Origin: Acinetobacter larvae
GTDB taxonomy: Bacteria; Pseudomonadota; Gammaproteobacteria; Pseudomonadales; Moraxellaceae
NCBI RefSeq assembly: GCF_001704115.1
Contig: NZ_CP016895.1
Coordinates: 1,550,001-1,614,000 of the forward strand
Direction: 5' to 3'
DNA length: 64,000 nucleotides
Shown here in pieces: positions 40,584 through 50,219 of the stretch. The notes below the pieces were generated by a model. That model searched no databases, was not told the origin of the DNA, and saw nothing but the letters and a program-made list of their open reading frames with translations. Made by a program: the position numbers and the translations under genes. Every line of letters begins with the position of its first letter. Within the stretch, counting starts at the first letter, position 1.

Positions 40584-42449
40584 CTATTGATTTGAGTTTG
40601 ACCAATCTTCAAGCTTGGTGCCTTTAAGTGCATTATCAATATGTTGATTCATACGAGTCGCAGCAAAAGCATCACTATGAACTTTCAATTGTTGCGCCGC
40701 TGCTTCAATATCAGTTGCGTTATCACTCTGGGTGAGTACGTTTTGAAGTTGAAGTTTGGCCTGATTGAGAGCATTGAATTGATCGTTAGTCAGTAAATGT
40801 GCATCTTTGTTCAAAGCTTGTTCGAGAGCCTCTAGCTCACGTTCAGCTTCGAGTTTGGTTTCATTAAAATGACGGGATTGTTTGTCTTGTTCGGCAAACT
40901 GATAGGCCTCGAGCAATAGTCGTTCGGTATCTGCATCAGATAAGCCGTAGCTCGGTTTGATATCGATATGCGCTTGCACGCCAGAGCTTGTTTCTTTGGC
41001 AGTAACACTGAGTAAACCATCGGCATCGACTTGGAAGGTTACTTCGATACGCGCTTGACCCGCTACCATGGGGGGGATTCCGCTAAGAATCACACGACCT
41101 AAACTTCGACAGTGCTCCACCAGATCTCGTTCACCTTGTACCACATGGATCAGCATGGCACTTTGGCCATCTTGATAGGTGGTAAATTCTTGACGTCGTG
41201 TCACAGGAATGGCGGTATTGCGAGAAATAATGCGTTCAACCAAGCCACCCATGGTCTCTAGTCCCAATGACAGTGGCGTAACATCTAGCAATAAGGCATT
41301 CTCTTGACTGTTACCAGCCAATTGATTGGCAGTAATTGCTGCACCGAGCGCCACCACTTCATCTGGATTCAGAGAACATAAGGGCTGTTGAGCAAAAAAT
41401 TGTTCTACTGCATTTTGTACGGCATAAGAGCGTGTTGAACCACCAACCAAAACTACAGCTTGTACATCATTGGTCGTTAATTTGGCATCACGTAATACGC
41501 GTTTGCATACCTGAATGGTTTTGTCTAAAGCAATCTGGATGATGTTTTCAAAGTCGCTGCGGGTCAAGTGCAGTTGATGTTGTAAAATATGTAGATCAAC
41601 TTGCTGTTGTTGGCTAAGCGCTTCTTTGGCTTGACGAGCAGCACTAATAAAATGTGCATATTCTGTGTCATTCAACTGTTCGATATTGAGCTGTTTTTTT
41701 GCCCATTTTACGATCAAACGGTCAAGATCATCGCCACCTAATGCTGTATGACCACCCGTCGCTAAAACCTCGAAAACACCTTGGCTAAAGCGTAAGATGG
41801 ACACATCAAAAGTACCGCCACCTAAGTCATAAATCACATAATTTTGATCGTGGTCTAAAGCATGTTGTTGGTCTAAGCCATATGCGACAGCAGCGGCAGT
41901 CGGCTCATTCAGTAGACGCAATACATTTAAGCCAGCCAATTGTGCAGCATCGCGCGTTGCTTGGCGTTGTGCTTCATCAAAATAAGCAGGAACTGTAATG
42001 ACTGCACCAAAAATAGGTTGCGCTAAAGTTTTTTCTGCCCGTAATTTCAGCTGCTGTAAGATCACTGCTGAAATTTCAACAGGAGTCTTATGACCTTGTG
42101 CTGTCTCGAATGCTGGCATTTGCTGGTCGTTGCCTAGCAAATGATAAGGGTGTTGAAACTTGATATCTGACTGAGAGCGTCCCATAAAGCGTTTTACAGA
42201 AACAATAGTATTTTGTGGATCAGTCAATAGATAAGCCTTGGCAGCTTCACCACTTATGGTTTGCTCGGCAGCGTAGTGCACAATAGAGGGAAATAACACA
42301 CGACCTTGTTCATCATTGAGCACTTGGGCTTGACCAGAACGTACCGTGGCGACCAAAGAGTGTGTGGTACCTAAATCGATACCAATCGCAATACGGTGTT
42401 CATGTGGCGCACTTGATTGACCAGGTTCTGCAATTTGCAAGAGTGCCAT
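40584..42449 (-). CDS. hscA: Fe-S assembly chaperone HscA
   Basis: HscA is the Hsp70 dedicated to releasing clusters from IscU. The 621-residue protein has the Hsp70 ATPase start [45 protein letters not shown], then the substrate domain with [25 protein letters not shown]. It binds the LPPVK motif, which is present in the IscU encoded upstream. It follows hscB by 34 bases on the same transcript. Confidence 0.97.
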   Translation of the reverse strand: MALLQIAEPGQSSAPHEHRIAIGIDLGTTHSLVATVRSGQAQVLNDEQGRVLFPSIVHYAAEQTISGEAAKAYLLTDPQNTIVSVKRFMGRSQSDIKFQHPYHLLGNDQQMPAFETAQGHKTPVEISAVILQQLKLRAEKTLAQPIFGAVITVPAYFDEAQRQATRDAAQLAGLNVLRLLNEPTAAAVAYGLDQQHALDHDQNYVIYDLGGGTFDVSILRFSQGVFEVLATGGHTALGGDDLDRLIVKWAKKQLNIEQLNDTEYAHFISAARQAKEALSQQQQVDLHILQHQLHLTRSDFENIIQIALDKTIQVCKRVLRDAKLTTNDVQAVVLVGGSTRSYAVQNAVEQFFAQQPLCSLNPDEVVALGAAITANQLAGNSQENALLLDVTPLSLGLETMGGLVERIISRNTAIPVTRRQEFTTYQDGQSAMLIHVVQGERDLVEHCRSLGRVILSGIPPMVAGQARIEVTFQVDADGLLSVTAKETSSGVQAHIDIKPSYGLSDADTERLLLEAYQFAEQDKQSRHFNETKLEAERELEALEQALNKDAHLLTNDQFNALNQAKLQLQNVLTQSDNATDIEAAAQQLKVHSDAFAATRMNQHIDNALKGTKLEDWSNSNQ

Positions 42450-42483
42450 GACGCTAAATCCTTAAAAATTCAATGTTACAGTA

Positions 42484-42999
42484 TTAAAAATCGTCATCTA
42501 GACTGAAATCTTCATCATCTAATAACTGATCTTCTTTTTTGTCTATATCGGCCAGAACCTTTTGAAAGAATCTTAACTTGCGCACGGTTTCGCGCGCTTC
42601 AATCCAATCTTCTTCATCATAATCTAGTTTAAACTCGCGAATAAGACTATTTAACCATTGACCAACATCATGTTTAAGCCCAGTCAGTTGCTCAGCATCG
42701 ATTGCGTCATCTAATTGTTCACGGATTTCTAGCGCAGACTGTAAAAACTCAAAATCATGTATAGATTCATCTAAATGGTGATCTTGTTTGTTGAGTGCTA
42801 GTAAATACGCTGCACGACTATCAACATTGCTAAGCGCTTTGAAGGCTTGGTTGATTTCACTAGAACGGACCACAGCTTGTTCTTTGTCTGCGGCAACATC
42901 GGGGTGGAATTGTTGTTGTAGGCTAAGATACTTCGCTTTGAGTTGCTTCTCATCTAGATCGAGTGCGATTGGCAGTTCAAATAATTCAAAATAGTTCAT
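42484..42999 (-). CDS. hscB: J-domain co-chaperone HscB
   Basis: HscB delivers IscU to HscA and stimulates its ATPase. The 171-residue protein has an N-terminal J domain with the HPD motif (QQFHPDVAAD, about residues 31-40) and a C-terminal three-helix IscU-binding domain. The end is strikingly acidic (LLDDEDFSLDDDF). It lies between iscA and hscA in the operon. Confidence 0.95.
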   Translation of the reverse strand: MNYFELFELPIALDLDEKQLKAKYLSLQQQFHPDVAADKEQAVVRSSEINQAFKALSNVDSRAAYLLALNKQDHHLDESIHDFEFLQSALEIREQLDDAIDAEQLTGLKHDVGQWLNSLIREFKLDYDEEDWIEARETVRKLRFFQKVLADIDKKEDQLLDDEDFSLDDDF

Positions 43000-43106
43000 T
43001 GCTGGGGCTGTCCGGAGGGTAGCACAATTAAATCAATAATCAATAGATGAAGTTATTGATTTAATTGTCAGTAGATTAGTGTGTTTTAGGAGGGAAAGGG
43101 TGGCGA

Positions 43107-43427
43107 TTAAACCGTAAAGGATTCACCGCAACCACATTCACCTTTTTTATTTGGGTTGTTAAATTCAAAGCCTTCATTTAGACCATTTTTGACATAGTCC
43201 ATTTCTAAACCATCTAAATAGACTAAGCTTTTAGGGTCGACAAAAACTTTGACACCAAAGTGTTCAAACACGACATCATGTACATCGATGTCATCTACAA
43301 ATTCCAGTACATAGGCCAACCCCGAACATCCAGAAGTTTTCACACCAATGCGAATACCTGCACCTTTACCGCGATTCTTTAGATAATTGCCAATATGTGC
43401 TGCAGCATTTTCAGTTAAATTGATCAT
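43107..43427 (-). CDS. iscA: Fe-S assembly A-type carrier IscA
   Basis: A 106-residue A-type carrier that passes clusters or iron to apo-proteins. The three conserved cysteines are visible: [16 protein letters not shown] (about residue 35) and the C-terminal CGCGESF. I use the ATG at 43427 ([13 protein letters not shown]), since the nine extra residues of a longer frame are not conserved. It follows iscU after 30 bases. Confidence 0.95.
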   Translation of the reverse strand: MINLTENAAAHIGNYLKNRGKGAGIRIGVKTSGCSGLAYVLEFVDDIDVHDVVFEHFGVKVFVDPKSLVYLDGLEMDYVKNGLNEGFEFNNPNKKGECGCGESFTV

Positions 43428-43457
43428 GAAAACTCCAATGTTTAACAGAGACAATCA

Positions 43458-43844
43458 TCAAGCTTTAGCTTTTTTGCTGCGGTAATCTTCAACAGCAGCC
43501 TTAATCGCATCTTCAGCAAGAACTGAACAGTGTACTTTCACGGGTGGAAGTGCCAGTTCAGTAGCAATATCGATATTTTTAATTGCCTGAGCTTCGTCTA
43601 GGGTTTTACCTTTTAACCATTCGGTTACCAATGAGCTTGATGCAATCGCAGAGCCACAACCATAAGTTTTAAAACGTGCTTCTTCGATTACACCACTGTC
43701 ATTAACTTGAATTTGTAGACGCATGACATCGCCACAAGCAGGTGCACCGACCATGCCTGTACCAACATTATCTGCATTTTTGTCTAAAACGCCAACATTA
43801 CGAGGATTTTCGTAATGATCGATTACTTTGTCACTATAAGCCAT
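43458..43844 (-). CDS. iscU: Fe-S cluster scaffold IscU
   Basis: IscU is the scaffold on which IscS sulphur and iron are built into clusters. The 128-residue protein has the three ligand cysteines in GAPACGDVM, TYGCGSAIASSS and KVHCSVLAEDA, and the HscA recognition motif LPPVK just before the last one. The start MAYSDKVIDHYENPRNVG is typical. Confidence 0.97.
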   Translation of the reverse strand: MAYSDKVIDHYENPRNVGVLDKNADNVGTGMVGAPACGDVMRLQIQVNDSGVIEEARFKTYGCGSAIASSSLVTEWLKGKTLDEAQAIKNIDIATELALPPVKVHCSVLAEDAIKAAVEDYRSKKAKA

Positions 43845-43930
43845 GTTGCTTCTCCAAACCTCGGGGTCAGCCGTGATTATGTTGATATTTGGGCATTCTG
43901 TTGTATTTCAACGTTCAGCCTAAAAAACGA

Positions 43931-45151
43931 TTAGTGTTCAGCCCATTCAACGGTACTGAGATCCACGCCTTCTTGGTACATATCCCACAGTGGTGATAAC
44001 GCACGTAATTTATCAACGGCAGTTTTGGTGACGCTGAGGACGTGATCGATATCTTCTTCTGTTGTGTAGTGACCGAAACTAAAGCGAATTGAGCTGTGTG
44101 CTAATTCATCAGATAGTCCCAGTGCACGTAATACATAAGAAGGTTCTAATGTTGCAGATGTACAAGCAGAACCAGAAGATACCGCAATATCTTTTAAAGC
44201 CATCATCAATGATTCACCCTCAACAAAGTTAAAGCTGACATTGAGATAGTTGGCAACGTTATAGGTTGGGTGACCATTAAGGAATATTTGGTCTAAATCT
44301 TGTAGACCATTCCAAAGTTTGTCACGTAGTTTACGTAGGCGTTGTTGCTCTGCAGCCATCGTTTTACCTGCAATTTCAAATGCCTCACCCATCCCCACAA
44401 TTTGGTGTGTGGCTAATGTACCTGAACGCATACCACGTTCATGACCACCACCATGGATTTGAGCTTTTAAACGGACACGTGGTGAACGACGAACGTAAAG
44501 TGCGCCAATCCCTTTAGGACCATAGACTTTATGGCTCGAAAAACTCATGAGGTCTACTTTCATGGTGCTGAGGTCAATGTCAATTTTACCTGCAGCTTGT
44601 GCGGCATCGACATGGAAAAAGGTTTTATTGGCACGAGTCAGTTCACCAATCGCAGCAACATCAGTGATGGTACCAAGTTCATTATTGACCATCATTAATG
44701 AAACCAGGATGGTATCTGGGCGAAGTGCAGCCTTTACCATGTCAGGTGTGATTAGACCTGTTTTAGGTTCAGGTTCGATATAGGTAATTTCAAAACCTTC
44801 GGATTCAAGCTCACGACAAGGATCTAAAATTGCTTTATGTTCAATCTTACTGGTAATAATGTGCTTGCCACGGTTTTTGTAAAACTGTGCCACGCCTTTC
44901 AACGCTAAATTGTCTGACTCTGTTGCACCTGAGGTCCAAATGATTTCTCGTGGATCTGCTTTGATAAGGTTTGCAACTTGTTCACGCGCATATTCTACCT
45001 TTTCTTCAGCCTGCCAGCCGAAAGCATGCGAACGAGAGGCAGCATTACCAAAAGTGCCGTCAAATGTAAGACATTCCATCATACGTTCTGCTACTTGCGG
45101 ATCTACAGGTGTAGTTGCCGCATAGTCAAGATAAATTGGACGTTTAGTCAT
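43931..45151 (-). CDS. iscS: Cysteine desulfurase IscS
   Basis: IscS takes sulphur from cysteine for Fe-S clusters, tRNA thiolation and cofactors. From the ATG at 45151 the protein is 406 residues, like the family. It shows [13 protein letters not shown] at the start, the PLP lysine in [12 protein letters not shown], and the active-site loop [21 protein letters not shown] with the persulphide Cys. The start lies one base after the iscR stop, so the two are coupled; a longer frame from 45232 would run into iscR and is rejected. Confidence 0.97.
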   Translation of the reverse strand: MTKRPIYLDYAATTPVDPQVAERMMECLTFDGTFGNAASRSHAFGWQAEEKVEYAREQVANLIKADPREIIWTSGATESDNLALKGVAQFYKNRGKHIITSKIEHKAILDPCRELESEGFEITYIEPEPKTGLITPDMVKAALRPDTILVSLMMVNNELGTITDVAAIGELTRANKTFFHVDAAQAAGKIDIDLSTMKVDLMSFSSHKVYGPKGIGALYVRRSPRVRLKAQIHGGGHERGMRSGTLATHQIVGMGEAFEIAGKTMAAEQQRLRKLRDKLWNGLQDLDQIFLNGHPTYNVANYLNVSFNFVEGESLMMALKDIAVSSGSACTSATLEPSYVLRALGLSDELAHSSIRFSFGHYTTEEDIDHVLSVTKTAVDKLRALSPLWDMYQEGVDLSTVEWAEH

Positions 45152-45152
45152 G

Positions 45153-45626
45153 TTAAATACCTGTAGCCGATAATATGGCTGAATCAAATGGTGTTGAATT
45201 TTGGCGTAAGGCAACGGTTTGTACGTTGTCACGTGCTACTAGGTCAGCAAGCGTAATTTTAGAGAGGTAGTCAGCGATATGCATCGAGAGTTCATGCCAA
45301 AGATCATGGGTTAAACACATCGCACCATTTTGGCAATTACCTTTATGATCACATCGGGTTGCGTCAACTTTTTCGTTAACCGCTTCAATAATTTCTAAAA
45401 TGGTAATTTCGCTAGATTGGCGTGCCAGATAATATCCTCCATTTGCGCCTCGAACACTGGCGACTAAGCCGTGGCGTTTGAGTTTTGCGAAGAGTTGTTC
45501 TAGGTACGCAACAGATATTGATTGGCGATTGGCGATTTCAGCAAGCGTAATCGTTTGCTCAGTGGGCTGCAATGCCAGGTCCAGTAGTGCAGTCACTGCG
45601 TAGCGACCGCGGGTGGTTAAGCGCAT
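45153..45626 (-). CDS. iscR: Fe-S cluster-responsive regulator IscR
   Basis: IscR is an Rrf2-family regulator that binds a [2Fe-2S] cluster and represses its own operon when clusters are plentiful. The 157-residue protein starts [18 protein letters not shown], has the winged helix [31 protein letters not shown], and the cluster ligands in [21 protein letters not shown] (three Cys and a His). ATG at 45626 is preferred to 45638. First gene of iscRSUA-hscBA-fdx. Confidence 0.96.
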   Translation of the reverse strand: MRLTTRGRYAVTALLDLALQPTEQTITLAEIANRQSISVAYLEQLFAKLKRHGLVASVRGANGGYYLARQSSEITILEIIEAVNEKVDATRCDHKGNCQNGAMCLTHDLWHELSMHIADYLSKITLADLVARDNVQTVALRQNSTPFDSAILSATGI

Positions 45627-45658
45627 GATCTGATACACATTTAAGACTAGATAGGCAA

Positions 45659-45687
45659 ATTTTAAGAATCCTGACTAAAATAGTCAA
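45659..45687 (-). promoter_or_regulatory. isc promoter with overlapping IscR type-1 site
   Basis: On the minus strand, -35 TTGACT (45687-45682) and -10 TAAAAT (45664-45659) are separated by 17 bases. The -35 lies within TTGACTATTTTAGTCAGG (45687-45670), which fits the IscR type-1 core YYGACTRWWWYAGTCRR at every position. Binding there would block RNA polymerase, giving the known autorepression. Confidence 0.85.
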
Positions 45688-45769
45688 GTTTTTTTAAGAA
45701 CAATTTTGAGCATTCAATTTTAGATCATGCTTTAACCCATTTTTAATCTTAGTGATTGTTTTATTTATT

Positions 45770-46429
45770 TCATTTATGAGAAATTACACCGAACATATTG
45801 TACAGCAATAACGCAAGAAGACATAGTGTTATCACAACCAATAAACGTATGAGCCAAGTTTGACGTTTCTGTAGATGTCGTACGCGATTTTTGTGTTGTT
45901 TTAGCTCAACCTTTAATGTTGATATTTCAGTGCGTTGCTCGTCTATTTTGTCGACTAAATGCGATACACGCTGATTAAATTTAGCTTCAGACCAGCGCAG
46001 ACCTAATACTGCAAGCCAAGAACTGCTATTGGCTAAGATTTTCGGTAAAGTTAAACTCAACAGCATATCTTTAAATTGAGCCCGGATTTCTTTATCACCA
46101 TCAAAACGCATTTTGCGAATTGAGCGTGGATTGGCAAAGACAAAAATCTTAATCAGTTCGATGAGAGTACTGTTGAGTGTTAGATCGACCGGTTGTTCTG
46201 GCGCATTGAGATCAAACAAAATTCCTTGTTCTGTAAACACGACGTAGAAATCAAAATAGGGCAAATAACTGTTAATCTTTAATTTCACATTGCGCTGCAC
46301 AAATTTTGCAGTTTGCGCAGCGACGATGTGATCATATTTTAATATAAAGGAATAACAAGTTTCTAAAATGATCATGATCATGTTTAACAACAAACGAGTT
46401 TGACCAGGCTGTTGTTTCGATTTAATCAT
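45770..46429 (-). CDS. Hypothetical protein with central coiled coil and C-terminal membrane anchor
   Basis: A 219-residue protein from the ATG at 46429, which has AAAGGA upstream. Residues up to about 150 form a mixed soluble region; the spacing of FDGDKEIRAQFKDMLLSL faintly recalls SCP2-like domains such as UbiJ, but I would not assign it. A coiled coil follows (HLVDKIDEQRTEISTLKVELKQHKN) and a single membrane helix near the end (LIRLLVVITLCLLALLLYNMFG) leaves a short tail. It is divergent from the phasin gene with a perfect CRP-like site between them. Confidence 0.6.
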   Translation of the reverse strand: MIKSKQQPGQTRLLLNMIMIILETCYSFILKYDHIVAAQTAKFVQRNVKLKINSYLPYFDFYVVFTEQGILFDLNAPEQPVDLTLNSTLIELIKIFVFANPRSIRKMRFDGDKEIRAQFKDMLLSLTLPKILANSSSWLAVLGLRWSEAKFNQRVSHLVDKIDEQRTEISTLKVELKQHKNRVRHLQKRQTWLIRLLVVITLCLLALLLYNMFGVISHK

Positions 46430-46488
46430 AAGATATTCCTTTAATTCCTTTTTCAGAGCTATAAAATCTGTTGGCGCTGTGCTGATTG

Positions 46489-46504
46489 TGTGATATTTTT
46501 CACA
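46489..46504. promoter_or_regulatory. CRP/Vfr-type site between coiled-coil gene and phasin
   Basis: TGTGATATTTTTCACA is a perfect TGTGA-N6-TCACA palindrome. It lies 60 bases before the minus-strand gene start (46429) and about 128 before the phasin start. Match seen directly; binding by a cAMP receptor is inferred. Confidence 0.6.
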
Positions 46505-46632
46505 TAAAGACAGTTTTAATATGTGCTTTGTAGAACAGTTTTGCGCAAGCTTCAAGTGATTTCTTTGTTAATATAACAATAAATAGCGTGAATATAGTGC
46601 TTGCTCGCAAAATATATCAGGAGTTGCATGTG

Positions 46633-47118
46633 ATGGATCAAAAAATCAACGTTAAAAATATTTCGCTACAACATGCTGCAGATTTGACTGAAAAAAAAAT
46701 AAAATCAAAGCGTAAAGTAAGCATTAGAAGAAATGCGCTAGATTTTAGAAAGTATACCAAGCAAATTTGGCTGGCTGGATTAGGGGCTTTTTCACGCGCA
46801 GAAGAAGAAGGCAATAAATTATTTGACTCCTTGGTCAAAGCCGGTGAGGAAGTTGAGTTTAGCAGTGATAAAGCTTATGAACAATCTACGGCTTTGGGGC
46901 ATTCTGAACAGCAGCGTGATAAAGAGCATTTAAAAGAAAAAACTGAAAAAAATGCTGAACATGGTATGAATCATCCTTTAAATCGGATAGGCTTAGTCAC
47001 AGTAAAAGATATTCAACGTTTAGAAAATTTAATTTTGCAATTACAGCAAAAAGTTGATCTACTCATTGAAGAAAATCATAAGTTGAAATCTGATACGACT
47101 GAAATTGATATAAAATAG
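46633..47118 (+). CDS. Phasin-family (PHA granule-associated) protein
   Basis: A 161-residue protein with the phasin/PhaI core KYTKQIWLAGLGAFSRAEEEGNKLFDSLVKAGEEVE, which in this family forms an amphipathic helix that coats polyhydroxyalkanoate granules. A charged central linker (about 80-115) and a C-terminal coiled coil (RLENLILQLQQKVDLLIEENHKL) follow, the latter for oligomerisation. AGGAG lies nine bases before the ATG; a GTG one codon earlier is possible. No PHA synthase is in the window, so the role may be granule coating or a general stress role. Confidence 0.8.
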   Translation: MDQKINVKNISLQHAADLTEKKIKSKRKVSIRRNALDFRKYTKQIWLAGLGAFSRAEEEGNKLFDSLVKAGEEVEFSSDKAYEQSTALGHSEQQRDKEHLKEKTEKNAEHGMNHPLNRIGLVTVKDIQRLENLILQLQQKVDLLIEENHKLKSDTTEIDIK

Positions 47119-47276
47119 TCGAAAAGGCCTTTATTTAACACTTTATGTGATTTATTTTTGTGAAAAGCACGGCTCTAGTATTGCACTTCACCCTCAAGCA
47201 TTGCTATAAAGTTGCATGGCCTTTTTAATTTTAAGCCTTGAATCTTAAACAAACGATATAAGAGGAATTATTTTTC

Positions 47277-47549
47277 ATGAATAAATCAGAATTAATCGAC
47301 GTCATTGCGGAAAAAGGGGGATTATCTAAGTCCGATGCTGGTAAAGCGCTAGACGCAACGATTGCTTCGATCAGTGAAGCATTGAAAAATGGTGATACAG
47401 TTACTTTAGTTGGTTTCGGTACATTTAGCGTAAAAGATCGCGCTGCACGTACTGGACGTAACCCTAAAACAGGTGAAGAATTACAAATTAAAGCAAGTAA
47501 AGTTCCGAGCTTCAAAGCGGGTAAAGGTTTAAAAGACACAGTCGCTTAA
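47277..47549 (+). CDS. hup: DNA-binding protein HU
   Basis: A 90-residue histone-like protein that bends and compacts DNA as a dimer. The sequence [27 protein letters not shown] and the DNA-arm region [26 protein letters not shown] are unmistakable for HU (HupB type). AGAGGAA lies before the ATG. A strong terminator follows. Confidence 0.97.
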   Translation: MNKSELIDVIAEKGGLSKSDAGKALDATIASISEALKNGDTVTLVGFGTFSVKDRAARTGRNPKTGEELQIKASKVPSFKAGKGLKDTVA

Positions 47550-47562
47550 GTGATTACTTTCT

Positions 47563-47591
47563 AAAAACGCGCCGCTGGGGCGCGTTTTTTC
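47563..47591 (+). terminator. Strong intrinsic terminator after hup
   Basis: Perfect 11-bp stem AAAAACGCGCC / GGCGCGTTTTT (47563-47573, 47579-47589) with a 5-base loop and a T-run. Confidence 0.9.
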
Positions 47592-47678
47592 TTATTATTT
47601 CAAATAAAGCTAATTTGTAGATTCATTCGTTACCCGATTTCAGTTAAAATCGCAAGCAAATAAAATACTGGATTAACT

Positions 47679-49553
47679 ATGGAAGCGTTTCGTACACTCA
47701 TTAGGGGCTGGTTTGGTAAGCTCCTTCTCATTTTGTTTTTAACCCCCTTTGCTTTTATTGGCATAGAGGGCTATTTCAGTGGGGGGTCTAAGGCAGACGT
47801 AGTCAAAGTGGTCAATGGGCAAGAGATTTCTAAAAAAGAATTAGAAAACAGAGTTAAGTTATATAATTCACAATTATTAAAAGACAATAAAGTGAATGGT
47901 GATGAAACTTTACTCAATCAGCCTTTTATTGAAAATCTAGCTTTAGAAGATTTGATTTCATTAACTTTATTAACTCAACAAGCAATCAATCTTGGTTTGG
48001 GTTTAAGTGATGCGCAAATTTCTCAAATGCTTGCACAGCAACCAACTTTTCAAGAAAATGGTAAATTTTCTCAAGCTAGGTTTGAGCAATACTTACGCGG
48101 TAATGGGCTTTCGAAACAAGCTTTGATTAATGATTTACGTAAAGACCATGCATATAATATGCTCGCTGCAGGCATTGCCCAAAATGCACTGGTCAATAAT
48201 ATTGATGTGCAACAGTTCCTAAACTTACAAACTGAAAAACGCGATTTATTTTTAGCCAAAGTGCAATTGGATGATTATAAGCAAAAGGTTAAGGTTTCAG
48301 CTCAAGAAGTACAGGACTATTACAACAAACATCAGGCGCAGTATAAACAAGCCGCACGCGTGGATGTTGATTATGTTGTTGTACAGCCCGCGATGTTAGC
48401 AGCACAAGTGACGCCAGTTACTGAGCAAGAGTTACAACAGGCTTATCAACAGTATGTTGCTGAGGCTAAAAAAAATCAGCAGTACGATGTGAAACAATTG
48501 CTGATTAGTTTAGATCAACATGATAATGATCCAGCCAAAGCCAAAAAAGTTGCAGATGAAGTTTATGCAAAAATCCAAGCGGGTTTAAGCTTTGCTGAAG
48601 CGGTTAAGCAATATTCTGAAGATAGCCTAAGTAAAACTGAAGGCGGTAAAATTAATTATACTGCGGGAGCATTTGGTGCCGCATTTGATCAGGCAGTACT
48701 CAGTAGTCAGGACAAAGTCACAGCACCAGTCAAAACAGATTATGGCTATCATTTAATTGTCGCAAAAGCTCAGGCAAGTCAGGTAGCGAGTTTTGAAGCT
48801 GAAAAAGCGCGTTTGAGTGCTGAAGTTCAGCAAACCAAGTCTGATAATCTGTTCCGCGATACCGTCAACAAGCTCAATGAATTGGTTGTCGATAACGATG
48901 CCTTAGATGTGGTAACCCAACAAGTTAAAGCAGCTCGTATCGATACCGTCAAAGATTTCACCTTATTTACTCAACATCCTGTGCTGTCTGATCCAGCAGT
49001 GAAAGTGAAATTATTTAATGAAGATGTTGTGAATGGTGATCGTAATGCCTCAAGCAACATTCAAGTTGGTCCTCAAGGTGATATTGTTTGGGTAAAAGTT
49101 CGTCAGTACTATCCAAGCAAAGTGCAGGATCTTGCACAGGTAAAAGCCAAAGTACAAGCGAAATTGATAGAGAAAAAAGCTTATGAAGCTGCCAAGAAAG
49201 ATTTGCAGCAAAGTTTAGCCGCATTTAAATCACAACCTGCACAACAAGCTTTAGCAACCAGTAAATTGAACTTTGAACATATAGGCATACGGAATCGTGG
49301 ACAGGTAACGCTTGAAGTGCAACGCGTTGCATTTAGTTTACCGCAGCCTGCAGCAGGTAAATGGTCCGTCGATACTGTGGCTTTGGACAATGATTTGATT
49401 GTTGTGGCAGTAGCTGATGTACAAAAAGATGATATCAACAAACTTCCAGCAGAAGTGTTGAAACAACAAAAAGCTTTCTATGAAGGTTTGCGTGGTCAGC
49501 AATTGTTAAATGATTATGCTGAGTATTTAAAATCGAAAGCTAAAATCAAATAA
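47679..49553 (+). CDS. ppiD: Periplasmic folding chaperone / peptidyl-prolyl isomerase PpiD
   Basis: PpiD is anchored in the inner membrane and helps exported proteins fold. The 624-residue product has a cytoplasmic start (MEAFRTLIRGWFGK), one membrane helix (LLLILFLTPFAFIGIEGYF, about residues 15-33), a SurA-like N-terminal domain, a parvulin domain (YDVKQLLISLDQ...KTEGGKINYTAGAFGAAFDQAV...DYGYHLIVA, about 265-365) and a C-terminal SurA-like part. The hup-ppiD order matches E. coli, although a terminator separates the two genes here. Confidence 0.93.
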   Translation: MEAFRTLIRGWFGKLLLILFLTPFAFIGIEGYFSGGSKADVVKVVNGQEISKKELENRVKLYNSQLLKDNKVNGDETLLNQPFIENLALEDLISLTLLTQQAINLGLGLSDAQISQMLAQQPTFQENGKFSQARFEQYLRGNGLSKQALINDLRKDHAYNMLAAGIAQNALVNNIDVQQFLNLQTEKRDLFLAKVQLDDYKQKVKVSAQEVQDYYNKHQAQYKQAARVDVDYVVVQPAMLAAQVTPVTEQELQQAYQQYVAEAKKNQQYDVKQLLISLDQHDNDPAKAKKVADEVYAKIQAGLSFAEAVKQYSEDSLSKTEGGKINYTAGAFGAAFDQAVLSSQDKVTAPVKTDYGYHLIVAKAQASQVASFEAEKARLSAEVQQTKSDNLFRDTVNKLNELVVDNDALDVVTQQVKAARIDTVKDFTLFTQHPVLSDPAVKVKLFNEDVVNGDRNASSNIQVGPQGDIVWVKVRQYYPSKVQDLAQVKAKVQAKLIEKKAYEAAKKDLQQSLAAFKSQPAQQALATSKLNFEHIGIRNRGQVTLEVQRVAFSLPQPAAGKWSVDTVALDNDLIVVAVADVQKDDINKLPAEVLKQQKAFYEGLRGQQLLNDYAEYLKSKAKIK

Positions 49554-49618
49554 ATTGTGTAAATATAAAAGCCACTTGATTTAGGCAAGCGCTACACACT
49601 AAATATTCATTCAACGCG

Positions 49619-49648
49619 AAAAACGGCATTTCATACAATGCCGTTTTT
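49619..49648 (+). terminator. Intrinsic terminator after ppiD
   Basis: Perfect 12-bp stem AAAAACGGCATT / AATGCCGTTTTT (49619-49630, 49637-49648) with a 6-base loop. The rest of the 666-base gap up to pgaA contains no gene; its last 50 bases hold the CRP-like site. Confidence 0.9.
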
Positions 49649-50171
49649 TATGCTGATGGCTAAGCTTTTGGCAATGTTTTGACCATATGGCTCAAAGCTG
49701 CAATCAAAGACAAAGGGCAAAATATGTGGCAGCAATTCATCATAAACTGCTCAAAAGAAAAAGAACAGGCAGCAATTCTTGTGATTGATGTGCGTATTCT
49801 TATGTGAAGATTAAAACATTACTGCAGGCAAAATGCGCTAGATTTAACTTGAATGTAGCTGGCTTGAATATGAGCATTTTGTTAGAGAAAATACAGGGTC
49901 TGCGCTGGGTAATGGGAGCTAAAGACATAAAAAAAGAGCATTTAAAATAATCAGTTTAGATTGTAAATGTTAAAAAACTGAGTGAATACTCTAAAATTTA
50001 ACAAGAATATCAATGTTATAGCTTACGTGGTTTATATAATGTGATTAATGTAATGGTATATGTTAATTATTTTTAAAAGTGTAATTTTATCGTTTGGTAT
50101 AAATCAAAATCGCCAGTAACACCTACAAGTCGTTACAAATTGCTGTGCAATAATCCAGCCATATATAAGAG

Positions 50172-50187
50172 TGTGACACAAATCACA
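50172..50187. promoter_or_regulatory. CRP/Vfr-type site 33 bases upstream of pgaA
   Basis: TGTGACACAAATCACA is a perfect TGTGA-N6-TCACA palindrome. A promoter-like pair TTGCTG (50140) and TATATA (50162), 16 bases apart, would start transcription inside this site, which suggests repression by a bound factor; activation of another promoter is possible. Only the sequence match is certain. Confidence 0.6.
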
Positions 50188-50219
50188 CAATATTTAATTT
50201 ATATTGGCTAGGTGCGATT

